This document shows positions 1 through 8,503 of a stretch of 64,000 nt of DNA, in pieces. This DNA is from Ornithinimicrobium ciconiae (GTDB lineage Bacteria; Actinomycetota; Actinomycetes; Actinomycetales; Dermatophilaceae): positions 2,728,001-2,792,000 of the forward strand of contig NZ_CP041616.1 of NCBI RefSeq assembly GCF_007197575.1, in the 5' to 3' direction. Both the position numbers and the translations under genes were made by a program. The number at the start of each line of letters is the position of its first letter. Position 1 is the stretch's first letter. The notes below the pieces were generated by a model that saw only the letters and a program-made list of their open reading frames with translations, was not told the origin of the DNA and did not search any database.

Positions 1-248
1 AAGCGCGGTGCCGGTTCCGGGGAGTGACTCACGTCGTCCACGCTCAGGTCGAGCTCACCCCTGCCGACACTGATCACCCGGCCGCGCGCCAGCCGCCCGG
101 AGCCGTCGGCGACGACCAGCTGCTCACCGGTCGTCAATCTGGTCACGGCCGCGGCGTGCCAGCCCTCCGGTCCGTCCAGGTGCACCACATCGCCGGGCGC
201 GACCGCGTCGAGGCGGCCGGCCCCGACGAAGAAGAGCGGCGCGCTCAC
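1..248 (-). CDS. rsmE: 16S rRNA (uracil-1498-N3)-methyltransferase, N-terminal part (cut by window edge)
   Basis: The 82 visible codons read [13 protein letters not shown]..., the N-terminal PUA-like domain of RsmE, which methylates U1498 of 16S rRNA in the small subunit. The recognisable parts are the opening hydrophobic strand, the [14 protein letters not shown] stretch (the family reads H-VLR) and VVADGSGR. The start is GTG, and its GTGA overlaps the dnaJ stop by four bases, so the two are translationally coupled. The order hrcA-dnaJ-rsmE is standard in actinobacteria and supports the assignment. The catalytic SPOUT domain lies outside the window, so nothing can be said of its active site. 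Confidence 0.85.
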   Translation of the reverse strand, partial: MSAPLFFVGAGRLDAVAPGDVVHLDGPEGWHAAAVTRLTTGEQLVVADGSGRLARGRVISVGRGELDLSVDDVSHSPEPAPR

Positions 249-1366
249 CGTGCGGAGAAGGCTTCCTTGAGTTTGCCGAATAGTCCGTTGCTCGCCGGCG
301 TCATCCGGCCCTCGGGCCGGGACTCCTCACGGGCCTCGGCGAGCTGACCGAGGAGCTCACGCTGCCGGTCATCCAGTTTGGTCGGCACGCGCACGTCAAA
401 GTGCACCACCAGGTCTCCCCGGCCGGTGCCACGCAGGTGGGTGACCCCCTGGCCCGGCAGGGTGAGCGTGTCCTGCGGCTGCGTGCCGGACTTGAGGTCC
501 ACCTCGGTGGGCCCGTCAAAGGTCTCCACGGTCAAGGACGCCCCGAGCGCGGCAGCGGTCATCGGCACCTGCACCGAGCAGTGCAGGTCGTCTCCGCGGC
601 GCCGATAGGTCTCGTGCGGGCGCACGGCGATCTCGACATAGAGGTCTCCGGCCGGGCCGCCGCCGGAGCCGACCTCGCCCTCCCCGCCGAGCTGGATCCG
701 GGTGCCGGAGTCGACGCCACCGGGCACCTTGAGCGTCAGGTCACGACGGGAGCGCACCCGACCCTCGCCGGCACAGTCGACGCACGGCTGCTCGATGAGC
801 TCGCCATAACCGCGGCACTCCGGGCACGGACGGGTCGTCATGACCTGGCCGAGGAAGGAGCGCTGCACGGACTGGATCTCACCGCGGCCGGCGCACGTGG
901 AGCAGGTCCGCGTCCCGGTGCCGGGCTGGCTCCCCGAGCCGGTGCAGGTGGAGCAGCGCGTGGCGGTGTCGATGACCAGGGTCTCCTGGCCACCAAAGAC
1001 AGCGGTCTTCAGGTCGATGTCGAGGCGGACGAGGGCGTCCTGGCCTCGCTGGGTGCGCGAGCGCGGGCCCCGGGACCCGGCACCTGAGCCACCGAAGAAG
1101 GCGTCCATGATGTCGGTGAAGCTGAAGCCCTGGCCAAAGTTCTGGGAGGCCCCGGCGTACGGATCCTGGCCGCGGTCGTAGGCCGCGCGCTTGGTGGCAT
1201 CGGAAAGCACGTCGTAGGCCTGGCTCACCTTTTTGAACTCTGCCTCGGCCTCCGGGCCGGGGTTGACGTCCGGGTGCAGCTTGCGGGCCATCTTGCGATA
1301 GGCGCTCTTGATCTCCTGCTGCGTCGCCTGACGGGGCACACCAAGGTCACCGTAGTAGTCGTTCAT
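245..1366 (-). CDS. dnaJ: Chaperone protein DnaJ (DnaJ2 type)
   Basis: Type I J-protein of 373 residues, the usual length. It stimulates DnaK ATP hydrolysis and hands over unfolded clients in the cytoplasm. The J domain occupies residues 1-65 with HPD at 31-33, followed by a short G/F-rich stretch (about 66-105), a zinc region with four CxxCxGxG-type repeats ([32 protein letters not shown], about 137-205) and the two C-terminal substrate domains. The ATG at 1366 is preferred over an in-frame TTG one codon upstream: it has AGAGAGG four bases before it and gives the family start MNDYY. It follows hrcA by nine bases and overlaps rsmE. No dnaK or grpE is in the window, so this is the HrcA-linked DnaJ2 copy. 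Confidence 0.97.
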   Translation of the reverse strand: MNDYYGDLGVPRQATQQEIKSAYRKMARKLHPDVNPGPEAEAEFKKVSQAYDVLSDATKRAAYDRGQDPYAGASQNFGQGFSFTDIMDAFFGGSGAGSRGPRSRTQRGQDALVRLDIDLKTAVFGGQETLVIDTATRCSTCTGSGSQPGTGTRTCSTCAGRGEIQSVQRSFLGQVMTTRPCPECRGYGELIEQPCVDCAGEGRVRSRRDLTLKVPGGVDSGTRIQLGGEGEVGSGGGPAGDLYVEIAVRPHETYRRRGDDLHCSVQVPMTAAALGASLTVETFDGPTEVDLKSGTQPQDTLTLPGQGVTHLRGTGRGDLVVHFDVRVPTKLDDRQRELLGQLAEAREESRPEGRMTPASNGLFGKLKEAFSAR

Positions 1367-1375
1367 CAAACCTCT

Positions 1376-2404
1376 CTAGTTGTCCAGGATCTCGGACACG
1401 TAGTGTGCGACCGCCCGCACGGACGCCATCGTCGTCGGGTAGTCCATACGGGTCGGTCCGACCACACCCAGACCACCGGCGCTGCCGTAGGTCGTCGTGA
1501 TCACCGACGTCGACTGGAATCCCTCGTAGGGGTTCTCCGCGCCGATGCTCACCGCCACCGAGTCCTCATCCAGCAGGGTGCTCATGCTGGACATCAGCTT
1601 CAGCAGCACCACATGCTCCTCCAGGGCCTCGAGGACGGGCCCGATAGAGCTGGGGAAGTCGGTGACCACACGGGCCAGGTTTGCTGTTCCCGCGAGGACA
1701 ACCCGCTCCTCAGTCTGCGCCAACAGGGCGTCCTGCAACGAATCGACGACGACCTCGGCAACAGGGCGGTCCTCGGCAGAAATTCCCACCAGGGCCGCCT
1801 TGAGCCGCACCGGAGCCTCGGGCAGGGGCAGACCGCCCGCCTCAGCATTGAGCATCGCGCGCACCGTCTGGATGGTCTGCTCCCCGGAGAGCCCCGTCAG
1901 AGATCGCCCCACATCGACGACCCGCTGCTCCACCCGTCCGGTGTTGACGATGAGGACCACCATCAGGCGGGGCCCACCGACCGGGACCAGCTCAATATGT
2001 CGCACCGTCGAGCGACTCAGCGAGGGATACTGCATCACCGCGACCTGCTGCGTCAGGGAGGCCAGCAGCCGGACCGAGCGTCCCACCACGTCGTCGAGGT
2101 CGACCGCTCCCCCGAGGAACTCCTCGATCGCGGTGCGTTCCGCCCGCGACATCGGCTTGATGGCCGCCAACTTGTCCACGAACAACCGATAGCCGGCGTC
2201 GGTCGGGATGCGCCCGGCGCTGGTGTGCGGCGCCGCGATGAGTCCCTCATCCTCCAGGAGCGCCATGTCGTTGCGCACCGTGGCGGCTGAGACTCCCAGG
2301 TGGTGCCGCTCTAGCAGCGCCTTGGAGCCCACCGGCTCCGAGGTGCGGACGTAGTCCTGCACGATGGCACGCAGCACCTGCAGGCGTCGTTCGTCGCTAC
2401 TCAC
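1376..2404 (-). CDS. hrcA: Heat-inducible transcription repressor HrcA
   Basis: 342-residue repressor that binds CIRCE operators and shuts off chaperone genes until GroE is titrated by unfolded protein. The N-terminal winged helix (about 1-75) carries [13 protein letters not shown] and [17 protein letters not shown], both typical of HrcA, followed by [13 protein letters not shown]; the rest is the GAF-like dimerisation domain. The GTG at 2404 gives the family start [10 protein letters not shown]; the open frame runs on to 2746, but that extension has no family similarity and would cover the CIRCE element. Directly downstream lies dnaJ, and directly upstream a perfect CIRCE palindrome, so autoregulation is expected. 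Confidence 0.97.
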   Translation of the reverse strand: MSSDERRLQVLRAIVQDYVRTSEPVGSKALLERHHLGVSAATVRNDMALLEDEGLIAAPHTSAGRIPTDAGYRLFVDKLAAIKPMSRAERTAIEEFLGGAVDLDDVVGRSVRLLASLTQQVAVMQYPSLSRSTVRHIELVPVGGPRLMVVLIVNTGRVEQRVVDVGRSLTGLSGEQTIQTVRAMLNAEAGGLPLPEAPVRLKAALVGISAEDRPVAEVVVDSLQDALLAQTEERVVLAGTANLARVVTDFPSSIGPVLEALEEHVVLLKLMSSMSTLLDEDSVAVSIGAENPYEGFQSTSVITTTYGSAGGLGVVGPTRMDYPTTMASVRAVAHYVSEILDN

Positions 2405-2428
2405 CAGGGTCCACCTCCGCCTCGCACT

Positions 2429-2459
2429 CTGGCACTCACTCGGGCCGAGTGCCAGTCTA
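2429..2459 (-). promoter_or_regulatory. CIRCE operator with overlapping -10 box (hrcA-dnaJ promoter)
   Basis: A perfect 9-N9-9 inverted repeat, CTGGCACTC (2429-2437) and GAGTGCCAG (2447-2455), matches the CIRCE core GCACTC-N9-GAGTGC. On the minus strand a TAGACT -10 box (2454-2459) touches the outer arm, so HrcA binding would block RNA polymerase. It lies 25 bases upstream of the chosen hrcA start. The -35 region is poor. The CIRCE reading is from sequence; repression is inferred from the family. Confidence 0.95.
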
Positions 2460-2642
2460 CTCGCTCGCCGTGGTGTGCCCGCGGGGCTGTGAGGTGCGGT
2501 GGCCCTGGCATGTGAATTTCGCGACACACCGCCCCTGAGGTTGGCCTCGGGGGCGGCCATGCCGCTACAAATGATGTGGTCGCCCTGCCTGGTATGAGCC
2601 TGCAGGGACCCCGGCTTGTCCAGAGCCGTCACAGATGAAGGT

Positions 2643-2681
2643 GTGGGCCCCTCGCAAAGTATGAGTTTGCGAGGGGCCCAC
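2643..2681. other. Perfect 16-bp inverted repeat with 7-base loop
   Basis: GTGGGCCCCTCGCAAA pairs perfectly with TTTGCGAGGGGCCCAC around the loop GTATGAG. There is no T-run on either side, so it is not a canonical terminator, although GC-rich actinobacterial terminators often lack one. The same loop occurs in a second hairpin 40 bases upstream. Its role is unknown. Confidence 0.7.
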
Positions 2682-3005
2682 GGTGTGTTCGGGGTGATGC
2701 TCCGAACGACCAGCCAAGGAGTCGATGGCTCGCGCCACCCCATCACAGGTGGTGGTCACCAGGACGAACCCGGATCGCGAATCCGCGACGAAGCCTTGCG
2801 GTCAGCACCTCGTCTCCGAGGTGCGTAGGACAGTTGTAGCCCTGATCGGTGACGAGCACAAGGGGTTGATGCCAAAGAGTTGCAGAAATCTTCTGCTCCT
2901 CGGCGTGTCGCGCCGAAATATGAGCTCCTTGTATGCGTCGGTGACGTCTCGCCTTTCCCAGCCCCTCCCCTTCCGGACGAGCGCAGCCAACTCACCCGAG
3001 CTCCT

Positions 3006-3057
3006 CCCCGCCCGCCTTCCCCGCCCGCCTTCCCCGCCCGCCTTCCCCGCCCGACTT
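3006..3057 (+). repeat. 13-bp tandem repeat, four copies
   Basis: The unit CCCCGCCCGCCTT is repeated at 3006, 3019 and 3032 with a one-base variant at 3045. It lies about 60 bases upstream of the DUF3097 -10 box. No function is evident; such pyrimidine-rich runs are prone to slippage. Confidence 0.85.
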
Positions 3058-3113
3058 CCCGCCCATCCACCTCCGACCCGGCGGGTCTGGCGGCACCCAG
3101 TGCACTGCCTCCC

Positions 3114-3119
3114 TACGCT
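3114..3119 (+). promoter_or_regulatory. -10 box for leaderless DUF3097 mRNA
   Basis: TACGCT ends six bases before the GTG start at 3126, placing the transcription start at or next to the start codon. There is no Shine-Dalgarno sequence. Confidence 0.6.
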
Positions 3120-3125
3120 GGGGCG

Positions 3126-4004
3126 GTGAGCGATCGATATGGCACCGATGTCCTGTCCGGCGACTGGCGCGTCCCCCGTGGGGGGCGGGCCGTGGCCACG
3201 GAGGCCGAGACCGGACTGGTGGTGGAGGACGTGCAGACCGGGTATGTCGGGGCGATCGTAAGCGTGGAGAAGGCCGGTGGCATGCAGGTCGTGCACCTGG
3301 AGGACCGCCGTGGACGTCGACGCGGCTTCCCGCTCGGTCCCGGTTTCCTGCTCGACGGCAAGCCGGTCGTCCTCACAGTCCCGACAGCGGAGTCCCACGC
3401 GGCTCTGGCCGCCGCCCGCGCCCAGAGCGCACGCACCGCCAGCGGCTCTCGCGCGGTGGCCCACGCTCCAGCCAAGGTCGCGGCCGGCTCGCGGCTCTTC
3501 GTCGAGGGCCGCCACGACGCCGAGCTCGTGGAGAAGATCTGGGGAGACGACCTGCGCGTCGAGGGTGTGGTGGTGGAGCTGCTCGAGGGGGTCGACGACC
3601 TCTCGGCGGTGATCCGGGACTTCGCGCCGAGCGCCGAGCGCCGGATGGGCGTGCTCGTCGACCACCTCGTGCCGGGCACCAAGGAGGACCGGATCGTCCG
3701 CGCCGCCGAGAAGCTTCCCGAGTCGCGCTGGGTGAAGGTGCTCGGCCACCCCTACGTCGACGTCTGGCAGTCCGTGCGGCCAGCACGCCTTGATCTGACC
3801 GCCTGGCCGATCATCGAGCGCGGACGCCCCTGGAAGCAGTCGGTGCTGGCCGAGTTGGGCTGGGCACATGACACCCAGGCCGATGTTGCGAGAGGATGGA
3901 AGCAGATCCTCGGCACCGTGCGTTCCTACAGTGACCTTGAGCCCACGCTGCTCGCGAGCGTCGAGGAACTCATCGACTTCGTCACCGTCCCCCAGGAGGA
4001 CTGA
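3126..4004 (+). CDS. DUF3097 family protein
   Basis: 292-residue soluble protein of the actinobacterial DUF3097 family, function unknown. It begins SDRYGTDVLSGDW and contains LVVEDVQTGYVGAIV in an N-terminal small beta domain, then a central region with GSRLFVEGRHDAELVEKIWGDDL (about 118-140), which looks like a TOPRIM-type acidic fold with E and D residues, and a C-terminal helical part. The GTG start at 3126 is chosen because the family starts here and a -10 box sits six bases upstream; the frame stays open to 2880 but that part is repeat-rich. The DUF4870 gene follows after one base, so the two are probably one operon. Confidence 0.85.
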   Translation: MSDRYGTDVLSGDWRVPRGGRAVATEAETGLVVEDVQTGYVGAIVSVEKAGGMQVVHLEDRRGRRRGFPLGPGFLLDGKPVVLTVPTAESHAALAAARAQSARTASGSRAVAHAPAKVAAGSRLFVEGRHDAELVEKIWGDDLRVEGVVVELLEGVDDLSAVIRDFAPSAERRMGVLVDHLVPGTKEDRIVRAAEKLPESRWVKVLGHPYVDVWQSVRPARLDLTAWPIIERGRPWKQSVLAELGWAHDTQADVARGWKQILGTVRSYSDLEPTLLASVEELIDFVTVPQED

Positions 4005-4005
4005 C

Positions 4006-4653
4006 ATGACCGACAACCCGCAGGACTGGCAGCCGGGCCAGACCCCGCCGCCGCCCCACAACCCGCAGTCCCCTAACCCGCAGCAGCCCGGGCCTGCCGG
4101 TCAGCCTCAGGGCCCAGGCCCCGAGGGCGCGAGCCCCCAGGGGCTGCCCCAGCAGGGGCTGCCCCAGCAGGGGCTGCCTCCGCACGGGCAGTCTCAGCAG
4201 GGGCACCCGCAGCACGGCCAGTGGCAGAGCCAGCCCCAACAGGGTGGCTGGCAGGGCCAACCCATGCAGGGCGGGCAGGGTCCTCGCCCGGCCGAGTCCG
4301 ACGAGCGCACCTGGATGCTCCTGGCTCACCTGTCCGCGCCGATCGCGTTCATCGTCAGTTTTGGCACCTTGAGCATCCTGGGCCCCCTGCTGATCTGGTT
4401 CCTCCGCAAGGACGACAGCCAGGCGGTGCGCACGGCCGCCTCCGGCGCCTTCAACTTCAACCTGACGTTCTGGATCCTCTATCTGCTCGGCTGGGTGGTC
4501 GGCATCCTCACGCTGACGCTGGGTTTCCTGCTGGTGATCCCGTTCTGGATCGTGCTCTTCCTGGTTGCTGCCTATGTGCACATCAAGGGCGCCATGCGGG
4601 CGGCGCGCGGCGAGACCTACATCTATCCGTTCCAGCTCAAGGTCCTGAACTGA
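4006..4653 (+). CDS. DUF4870 domain membrane protein with Pro/Gln-rich N-terminus
   Basis: 215 residues. Residues 1-100 are a low-complexity tail rich in Pro, Gln and Gly with repeated QQGLP and PQQG units; residues about 100-215 form the DUF4870 domain with DERTWMLLAHLSAP and three hydrophobic segments (SILGPLLIWFL, ILYLLGWVVGILTLTLGF, PFWIVLFLVAAYVHI), ending in YIYPFQLKVLN. The disordered tail is expected to be cytoplasmic. The ATG at 4006 is preceded by CAGGAGGA and lies one base after the DUF3097 stop. Function is unknown; relatives are often found as small membrane proteins of unknown role. Confidence 0.85.
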   Translation: MTDNPQDWQPGQTPPPPHNPQSPNPQQPGPAGQPQGPGPEGASPQGLPQQGLPQQGLPPHGQSQQGHPQHGQWQSQPQQGGWQGQPMQGGQGPRPAESDERTWMLLAHLSAPIAFIVSFGTLSILGPLLIWFLRKDDSQAVRTAASGAFNFNLTFWILYLLGWVVGILTLTLGFLLVIPFWIVLFLVAAYVHIKGAMRAARGETYIYPFQLKVLN

Positions 4654-4690
4654 TCTGAGCTGGCCTGATCGGGTGCCTCGAGGCCCCAAG

Positions 4691-4760
4691 CCGTGCTCGC
4701 GGCCGGCAAACCTCTACGAAAATCCGTGCTCGGCCGGCAAAACCCCTACGAAAAGGGGTT
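4691..4760. terminator. Tandem repeat pair and hairpin between convergent genes
   Basis: Two near-identical copies of a 31-32 base unit starting CCGTGCTCG and containing GGCCGGCAAA (4691-4722 and 4724-4754) lie between the DUF4870 gene and hemW. The second copy ends in AACCCC-TACGAAAA-GGGGTT (4741-4760), a six-pair stem overlapping the hemW stop codon. It is probably a transcription end for one or both converging genes. Confidence 0.6.
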
Positions 4761-5991
4761 AGGTGGTGAGCAGGCGGTGCACGACGGTGTCGGCCAGCAG
4801 CCTGCCCCGGACGGTGAGCACCGCCCTGCCCCGCAGTGCACCCCGACCGTCGATCAGCCCATCGGCGATCAGCCCGGCAACTGCCGCGCGTCCAGCTCCC
4901 TCAACCAGCGTCAGGTCCAGCCCCTCCACCAACCGGATGCCGAGCAGCACCTCCTCGTCGTGACGCTGGGTGCCCGTGAGCACCTCGCGCCCTGCTCCCG
5001 GGGAGACACCCGAGGCGAGGCGATCGGCATACGGCGCAGGGTGTTTGACGTTCCACCAGCGCACCCCGCCGACATGGCTGTGCGCACCGGGGCCGATCCC
5101 CCACCAGTTCGCGCCCCGCCAGTAGTTGACGTTGTGCAGGCACCGGTTCTGTTCTGCCCGAGCCCAGTTGCTGATCTCATACCAGCCATAGCCAGCACCG
5201 GACAGGATCTCCTCGGCCATCTCGTACTTGTCAGCCTCGTCGTCGTCATCGGGCATCGTGACCTGCCCCCGACGCACCTGGGCGGCCAGCTTGGTGCCCT
5301 CCTCGACGACCAGCGCGTAGGCCGACACGTGATCCGGCTCGAGTCCGATCACGGTCTCCAGGCTGGTCCGCCAGTCCTGCAGCGACTCTCCGGGCGTGCC
5401 ATAGATGAGGTCCAGGCTGACCTGCATCCCCGCTGCACGCACCGCCGCGACGGCCGTGTCGACATTGGCCGGGTCATGGGTCCGCTCCAGCGTCGCCAGC
5501 ACGTGCGGCACCGACGACTGCATCCCCAGGCTCACCCGGGTGAAGCCGCCCGCAGCCAGCGTCTCCGCCACCTCGGGGGTGATCGTGTCCGGGTTGGCCT
5601 CGGTCGTCACCTCGGCCCCGGGTGCCAGCCCCCACCGGTGCCGTATGCCGTCCAGCACCTTCACCAGGTCGTGCGGCGGGAGCATCGTCGGGGTGCCGCC
5701 GCCGACGAAGACGGTCTGCACGGACGGCACCTCCTGGTCGGCGTCAGCAAGGACGCGCTGGGCCAGCTCCAGCTCGGCCAGCGCCGCCTCCGCATAGGTG
5801 TCGATGGTCGCGCCGTGCCCGCCCAGCTCGGGGACGGTGTAGGTGTTGAAGTCGCAGTATCCGCACCGGACGCGACAGAACGGGACGTGCACGTAGATAC
5901 CGAACGGCAGTTCTCCCAGTGCGGCCGTTGCATCCTGTGGCAGCCGACCATCCGCGGGCACGGGGTCGCCCACGGGCAGGACTGACGGCAT
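4759..5991 (-). CDS. hemW: Radical SAM heme chaperone HemW (HemN-like)
   Basis: 410 residues. The radical SAM cluster motif CxxxCxxC is C39-RVR-C43-GY-C46, preceded by GIYVHVPF; GGGTPT and the SAM-binding region follow, and HNVNYW in the C-terminal half (about 288) is the HNxxYW signature that separates HemW from true coproporphyrinogen dehydrogenase HemN. HemW binds heme and inserts it into respiratory enzymes. Database names often still call it coproporphyrinogen III oxidase. No ribosome site is visible; a weak GACACT box ends six bases upstream of the ATG, consistent with leaderless expression. It is a single gene, divergent from ppk2. Confidence 0.93.
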   Translation of the reverse strand: MPSVLPVGDPVPADGRLPQDATAALGELPFGIYVHVPFCRVRCGYCDFNTYTVPELGGHGATIDTYAEAALAELELAQRVLADADQEVPSVQTVFVGGGTPTMLPPHDLVKVLDGIRHRWGLAPGAEVTTEANPDTITPEVAETLAAGGFTRVSLGMQSSVPHVLATLERTHDPANVDTAVAAVRAAGMQVSLDLIYGTPGESLQDWRTSLETVIGLEPDHVSAYALVVEEGTKLAAQVRRGQVTMPDDDDEADKYEMAEEILSGAGYGWYEISNWARAEQNRCLHNVNYWRGANWWGIGPGAHSHVGGVRWWNVKHPAPYADRLASGVSPGAGREVLTGTQRHDEEVLLGIRLVEGLDLTLVEGAGRAAVAGLIADGLIDGRGALRGRAVLTVRGRLLADTVVHRLLTT

Positions 5992-6112
5992 ACCCCCAGT
6001 GTCTCAGTCCGACCGCCCCGCGACGACATCGACCAGCCCCAGTCGGATCCGGCAGGGAGGTCACCGGCGGTGAGTCGACAAACGTGTTCGCCCACCGTTC
6101 ACCCAAATCCCC

Positions 6113-6118
6113 TAGTCT
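6113..6118 (+). promoter_or_regulatory. -10 box for leaderless ppk2 mRNA
   Basis: TAGTCT ends six bases before the GTG at 6125. The 5'-region has no Shine-Dalgarno match. Confidence 0.6.
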
Positions 6119-6124
6119 GCGACG

Positions 6125-7015
6125 GTGCAACAGCAGCTGCGGGAATACATCGACAAGCTTCGCGCCGAGGGCTACACGGTGCGCGACGATCACGGCTCCG
6201 ACCCCGACCTGATCACCCCGGACGGGCGCGCGGTCGACACCTGGCGTGAGGACTACCCCTACGACACCCGACTCTCCCGCAGCTACTACGAGGTCGAGAA
6301 GTGGCTGCTGCAGGTGGAGCTGCTCAAGTTCCAGTACTGGCTCAAGGACACCGGTCGGCGGGCCGTCATCATCTTTGAGGGGCGGGACGCGGCTGGCAAG
6401 GGTGGCTCCATCAAGCGCTTCATCGAGCACCTGAACCCGCGCGGGGCGCGCGTGGTCGCGCTCAGCAAACCCAGCGAGAAGGAGCTGGGCCAGTGGTACT
6501 TCCAGCGCTATGTCAAGCACCTGCCCACTGCTGGGGAGATCGTTCTGTTCGACCGCTCCTGGTACAACCGCGCAGGGGTGGAGCGGGTCATGGACTTCTG
6601 CACGGGCCAGGAGTACGAGCTCTTCATGAAGCAGGCTCCGGCGTTCGAGGAGATGATCACCGACAGCGGGACCGACCTGACCAAGTTCTGGTTCTCCGTG
6701 ACTCAGTCCGAGCAGCGCACCCGCTTCGCCATCCGCCAACTCGACCCGGTGCGTCGCTGGAAGCTCTCGCCGATGGACCTGGAGTCCCTCGACAAGTGGG
6801 AGGCCTACACCGAGGCCAAGGAAGAAATGTTCCGGCGCACCGACTCCGATCACGCGCCGTGGACCACCATCAAGAGTAACGACAAGAAGCGCTCCCGACT
6901 CAACGCGATGCGGGCCTTCCTCGGACAGTTCGACTATGAGGGCAAGGACGACAGCGTCGTCCTCCCGCCCGACCCGTTGCTGGTCAAGCGCGCGCGCTTC
7001 GCGATCGGAGACTGA
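6125..7015 (+). CDS. ppk2: Polyphosphate kinase 2
   Basis: 296-residue single-domain PPK2 that transfers phosphate between polyphosphate and nucleotides (usually making GTP/ATP from NDP). The Walker A motif GRDAAGKGG is at residues 86-94, the Walker B/lid region FDRSWYNRAGVE at about 142-153, and the ending KSNDKKRSRLNAMRAFL is typical. The length of about 300 fits class I. The preferred nucleotide cannot be read from sequence. GTG start, leaderless. The gene stands alone; a GC-rich tandem repeat and the GntR operon follow. Confidence 0.94.
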   Translation: MQQQLREYIDKLRAEGYTVRDDHGSDPDLITPDGRAVDTWREDYPYDTRLSRSYYEVEKWLLQVELLKFQYWLKDTGRRAVIIFEGRDAAGKGGSIKRFIEHLNPRGARVVALSKPSEKELGQWYFQRYVKHLPTAGEIVLFDRSWYNRAGVERVMDFCTGQEYELFMKQAPAFEEMITDSGTDLTKFWFSVTQSEQRTRFAIRQLDPVRRWKLSPMDLESLDKWEAYTEAKEEMFRRTDSDHAPWTTIKSNDKKRSRLNAMRAFLGQFDYEGKDDSVVLPPDPLLVKRARFAIGD

Positions 7016-7042
7016 GCCCGGCGCGGGTCGGCCGCACCCCCG

Positions 7043-7136
7043 CGCCCCGCGGCCTCTTCGCCCCCGCACGCCCCGCGGCCCTTCGCCCCCCGCCCCACGG
7101 CCTCTTCGCACCCGCACGCCCCGCGGCCTCTTCGCC
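7043..7136 (+). repeat. Degenerate tandem repeat, four copies
   Basis: Copies of CGCCCCGCGGCCTCTTCGC start at 7043, 7069, 7091 and 7117, with spacings of 22-26 bases. They fill the gap between ppk2 and the GntR promoter. No fold or function is evident. Confidence 0.75.
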
Positions 7137-7181
7137 TCCAGCCGCTCCGCCTAAAACAGTTTGCAGCCCTCATTGCTTCTA

Positions 7182-7207
7182 TGGTTCACTAGTCGAGTAA
7201 TGAACCA
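7182..7207 (+). promoter_or_regulatory. Palindromic operator of the GntR/YtrA-type regulator
   Basis: A 26-base palindrome: half-site TGGTTCAnTAnTC is mirrored by GAnTAnTGAACCA with only four non-matching positions. It ends 13 bases before the gntR ATG and just upstream of its GAGGAG ribosome site, so it should overlap the operon promoter. YtrA-type repressors autoregulate through such sites. A TTGCAG at 7161 or TTGCTT at 7174 may be the -35. Confidence 0.85.
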
Positions 7208-7220
7208 GTGAGGAGCCCAC

Positions 7221-7619
7221 ATGTTTGACGGCAGGGAGCCGATCTACCACCAGATCGCCGAGGCGATCCGTGGCGAGATCCTCTCCGGCGCCCTCAAGGA
7301 GGATGACCAGGTCATGTCGACCACGCAGTACGCCACGACATACCGCATCAACCCGGCCACCGCCGCAAAAGCGTTTGCGCAACTGGTGGACGAGGAGGTT
7401 CTCTACAAGAGGCGGGGCGTCGGCATGTTCGTCTCCCCCGGCGCCCCGGACCGGCTCCGGGCGGAGCGGCGCAAGGCGTTCTTCAGCGAGCGCCTCGACC
7501 CGGTGATCCGCGAGGCGCGACTCCTCGGGCTCAGCACCGCGGACCTCACGGCATACCTGACAACCCACACCGACGACACCATTTCGACGACCGACCGCAT
7601 CACGGAGGAGGGGCGATGA
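7221..7619 (+). CDS. GntR-family (YtrA-like) transcriptional regulator
   Basis: 132 residues: an N-terminal winged helix (about 1-75) with EPIYHQIAEAIRGEILSG and the recognition region YRINPATAAKAFAQLVDEEVLYKRRGVGMFV, then a short C-terminal helical tail (about 76-132). The short effector region is typical of the YtrA subfamily, which controls adjacent ABC transporters and responds to cell-envelope antibiotics. It has a GAGGAG ribosome site and its stop overlaps the next ATG (ATGA). The palindromic operator just upstream indicates autorepression of the whole five-gene operon. The inducer is not known. Confidence 0.93.
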   Translation: MFDGREPIYHQIAEAIRGEILSGALKEDDQVMSTTQYATTYRINPATAAKAFAQLVDEEVLYKRRGVGMFVSPGAPDRLRAERRKAFFSERLDPVIREARLLGLSTADLTAYLTTHTDDTISTTDRITEEGR

Positions 7620-8503
7620 CCGGCTATGCAGTCCATGCCGAGCAACTCAGCCTGAACTATGACAAGACCCCAGCTCTGGCCGGCATCTCGCTGGACCTGA
7701 CCCAGGATCGGATCCACGGTCTGCTGGGTCGCAACGGCGCGGGCAAGACGACCCTTATGTCCGTCCTCGCGTCGTTGCGTCACGCCACAAAGGGGACGGT
7801 CCGGATCAATGGGCAGGACCCCTTCGAGAACGAGTCCGTGATGGAGAACGTCTGCCTCATCCGGGAGAGCGGCGACCTGCTCACCGACGAGAAACTCACC
7901 ACCAACCTGACCTTCCTGTCCGGTGCCCGCCCGCACTTCGACCGACCGTATGCCGAGTCGCTGATGGAGGCCTTCCGGCTCCCGCCGAAGAAGAAGCCGC
8001 AGGCGCTCTCCCGGGGCCAGGCCTCGGCCTTCGGCGCCATCGTCGGGCTGGCCACCCGCGCGCCCCTGACCATGTTCGACGAGGTGCACCTGGGGATGGA
8101 CGCGCCGTCCCGGCAGCGGTTCTACGACGAGTTGCTCAAGGACTTCGCGGAGCACCCCCGCACAATCGTGCTCTCCAGCCACCTGATCAGCGAGATCGAG
8201 CACATGCTCGAGACGGTGACGATCCTGCACGAGGGGCGGCTGCTGCTCACCGGCGAGGCCGACGAGCTGCACTCTCGCGGAGCCACTCTCACCGGTCCGG
8301 CAAGCACGGTGAACCAGCACCTGAGCGGCCTGCAGGTCGTCGGCACCAGGAACCTGGGCCCGACGCGACAGGTCACCGTCTTCGGCGACCTGGACGAGGG
8401 GGCCCTCTCCGCTGCTGAGCAGGCCGGGCTGCAGGTCGGCGCTGTCCCGCTGCAGGACCTGTTCATCCACCTGACCGACATGCAGACCCAGGAGGGGTCA
8501 TGA
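7616..8503 (+). CDS. ABC transporter ATP-binding protein (exporter 1)
   Basis: 295 residues. Walker A is GRNGAGKTT (about 41-49), Walker B MFDEVHLGMD, and the H-loop histidine is in VLSSHLISE. The signature is LSRGQASAF rather than LSGGQ, a substitution seen in some YtrB-like ATPases. The C-terminal about 80 residues are an accessory domain. It overlaps gntR and the following permease gene by four bases each. By family it energises export or sensing of an envelope-active compound; substrate unknown. Confidence 0.92.
   Translation: MTGYAVHAEQLSLNYDKTPALAGISLDLTQDRIHGLLGRNGAGKTTLMSVLASLRHATKGTVRINGQDPFENESVMENVCLIRESGDLLTDEKLTTNLTFLSGARPHFDRPYAESLMEAFRLPPKKKPQALSRGQASAFGAIVGLATRAPLTMFDEVHLGMDAPSRQRFYDELLKDFAEHPRTIVLSSHLISEIEHMLETVTILHEGRLLLTGEADELHSRGATLTGPASTVNQHLSGLQVVGTRNLGPTRQVTVFGDLDEGALSAAEQAGLQVGAVPLQDLFIHLTDMQTQEGS

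Larger units (their letters stand above)
2456..3113. other. Non-coding stretch between hrcA and the DUF3097 gene
   Basis: About 650 bases with no convincing gene. It holds three successive inverted repeats: CCGCCCCTGAGG/CCTCGGGGGCGG with a TTGG loop (about 2528-2555), a weaker one around CCCTGC...GCAGGG (about 2583-2608), and the strong one at 2643-2681. The last two share the loop sequence GTATGAG. Near the DUF3097 promoter is a 13-base tandem repeat. Short open frames here lack ribosome sites and coherent composition. Confidence 0.6.

Noticed and set aside
401..1087. Long plus-strand open frame over dnaJ
   Set aside because: Antisense shadow caused by high GC; no family similarity, and dnaJ on the other strand is unmistakable.
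1376..2746. Longer hrcA start at 2746
   Set aside because: It would place the CIRCE operator inside the gene and add 114 residues without family similarity.
2565..2759. 64-codon minus-strand frame in the hrcA-DUF3097 gap
   Set aside because: No ribosome site or leaderless -10 box, runs through the hairpins, and composition is not gene-like.
2802..4061. 419-codon minus-strand frame across the DUF3097 gene
   Set aside because: Composition is that of an antisense frame (His/Arg/Gly-rich, no motifs), and the plus-strand frame has recognised DUF3097 blocks and a promoter.
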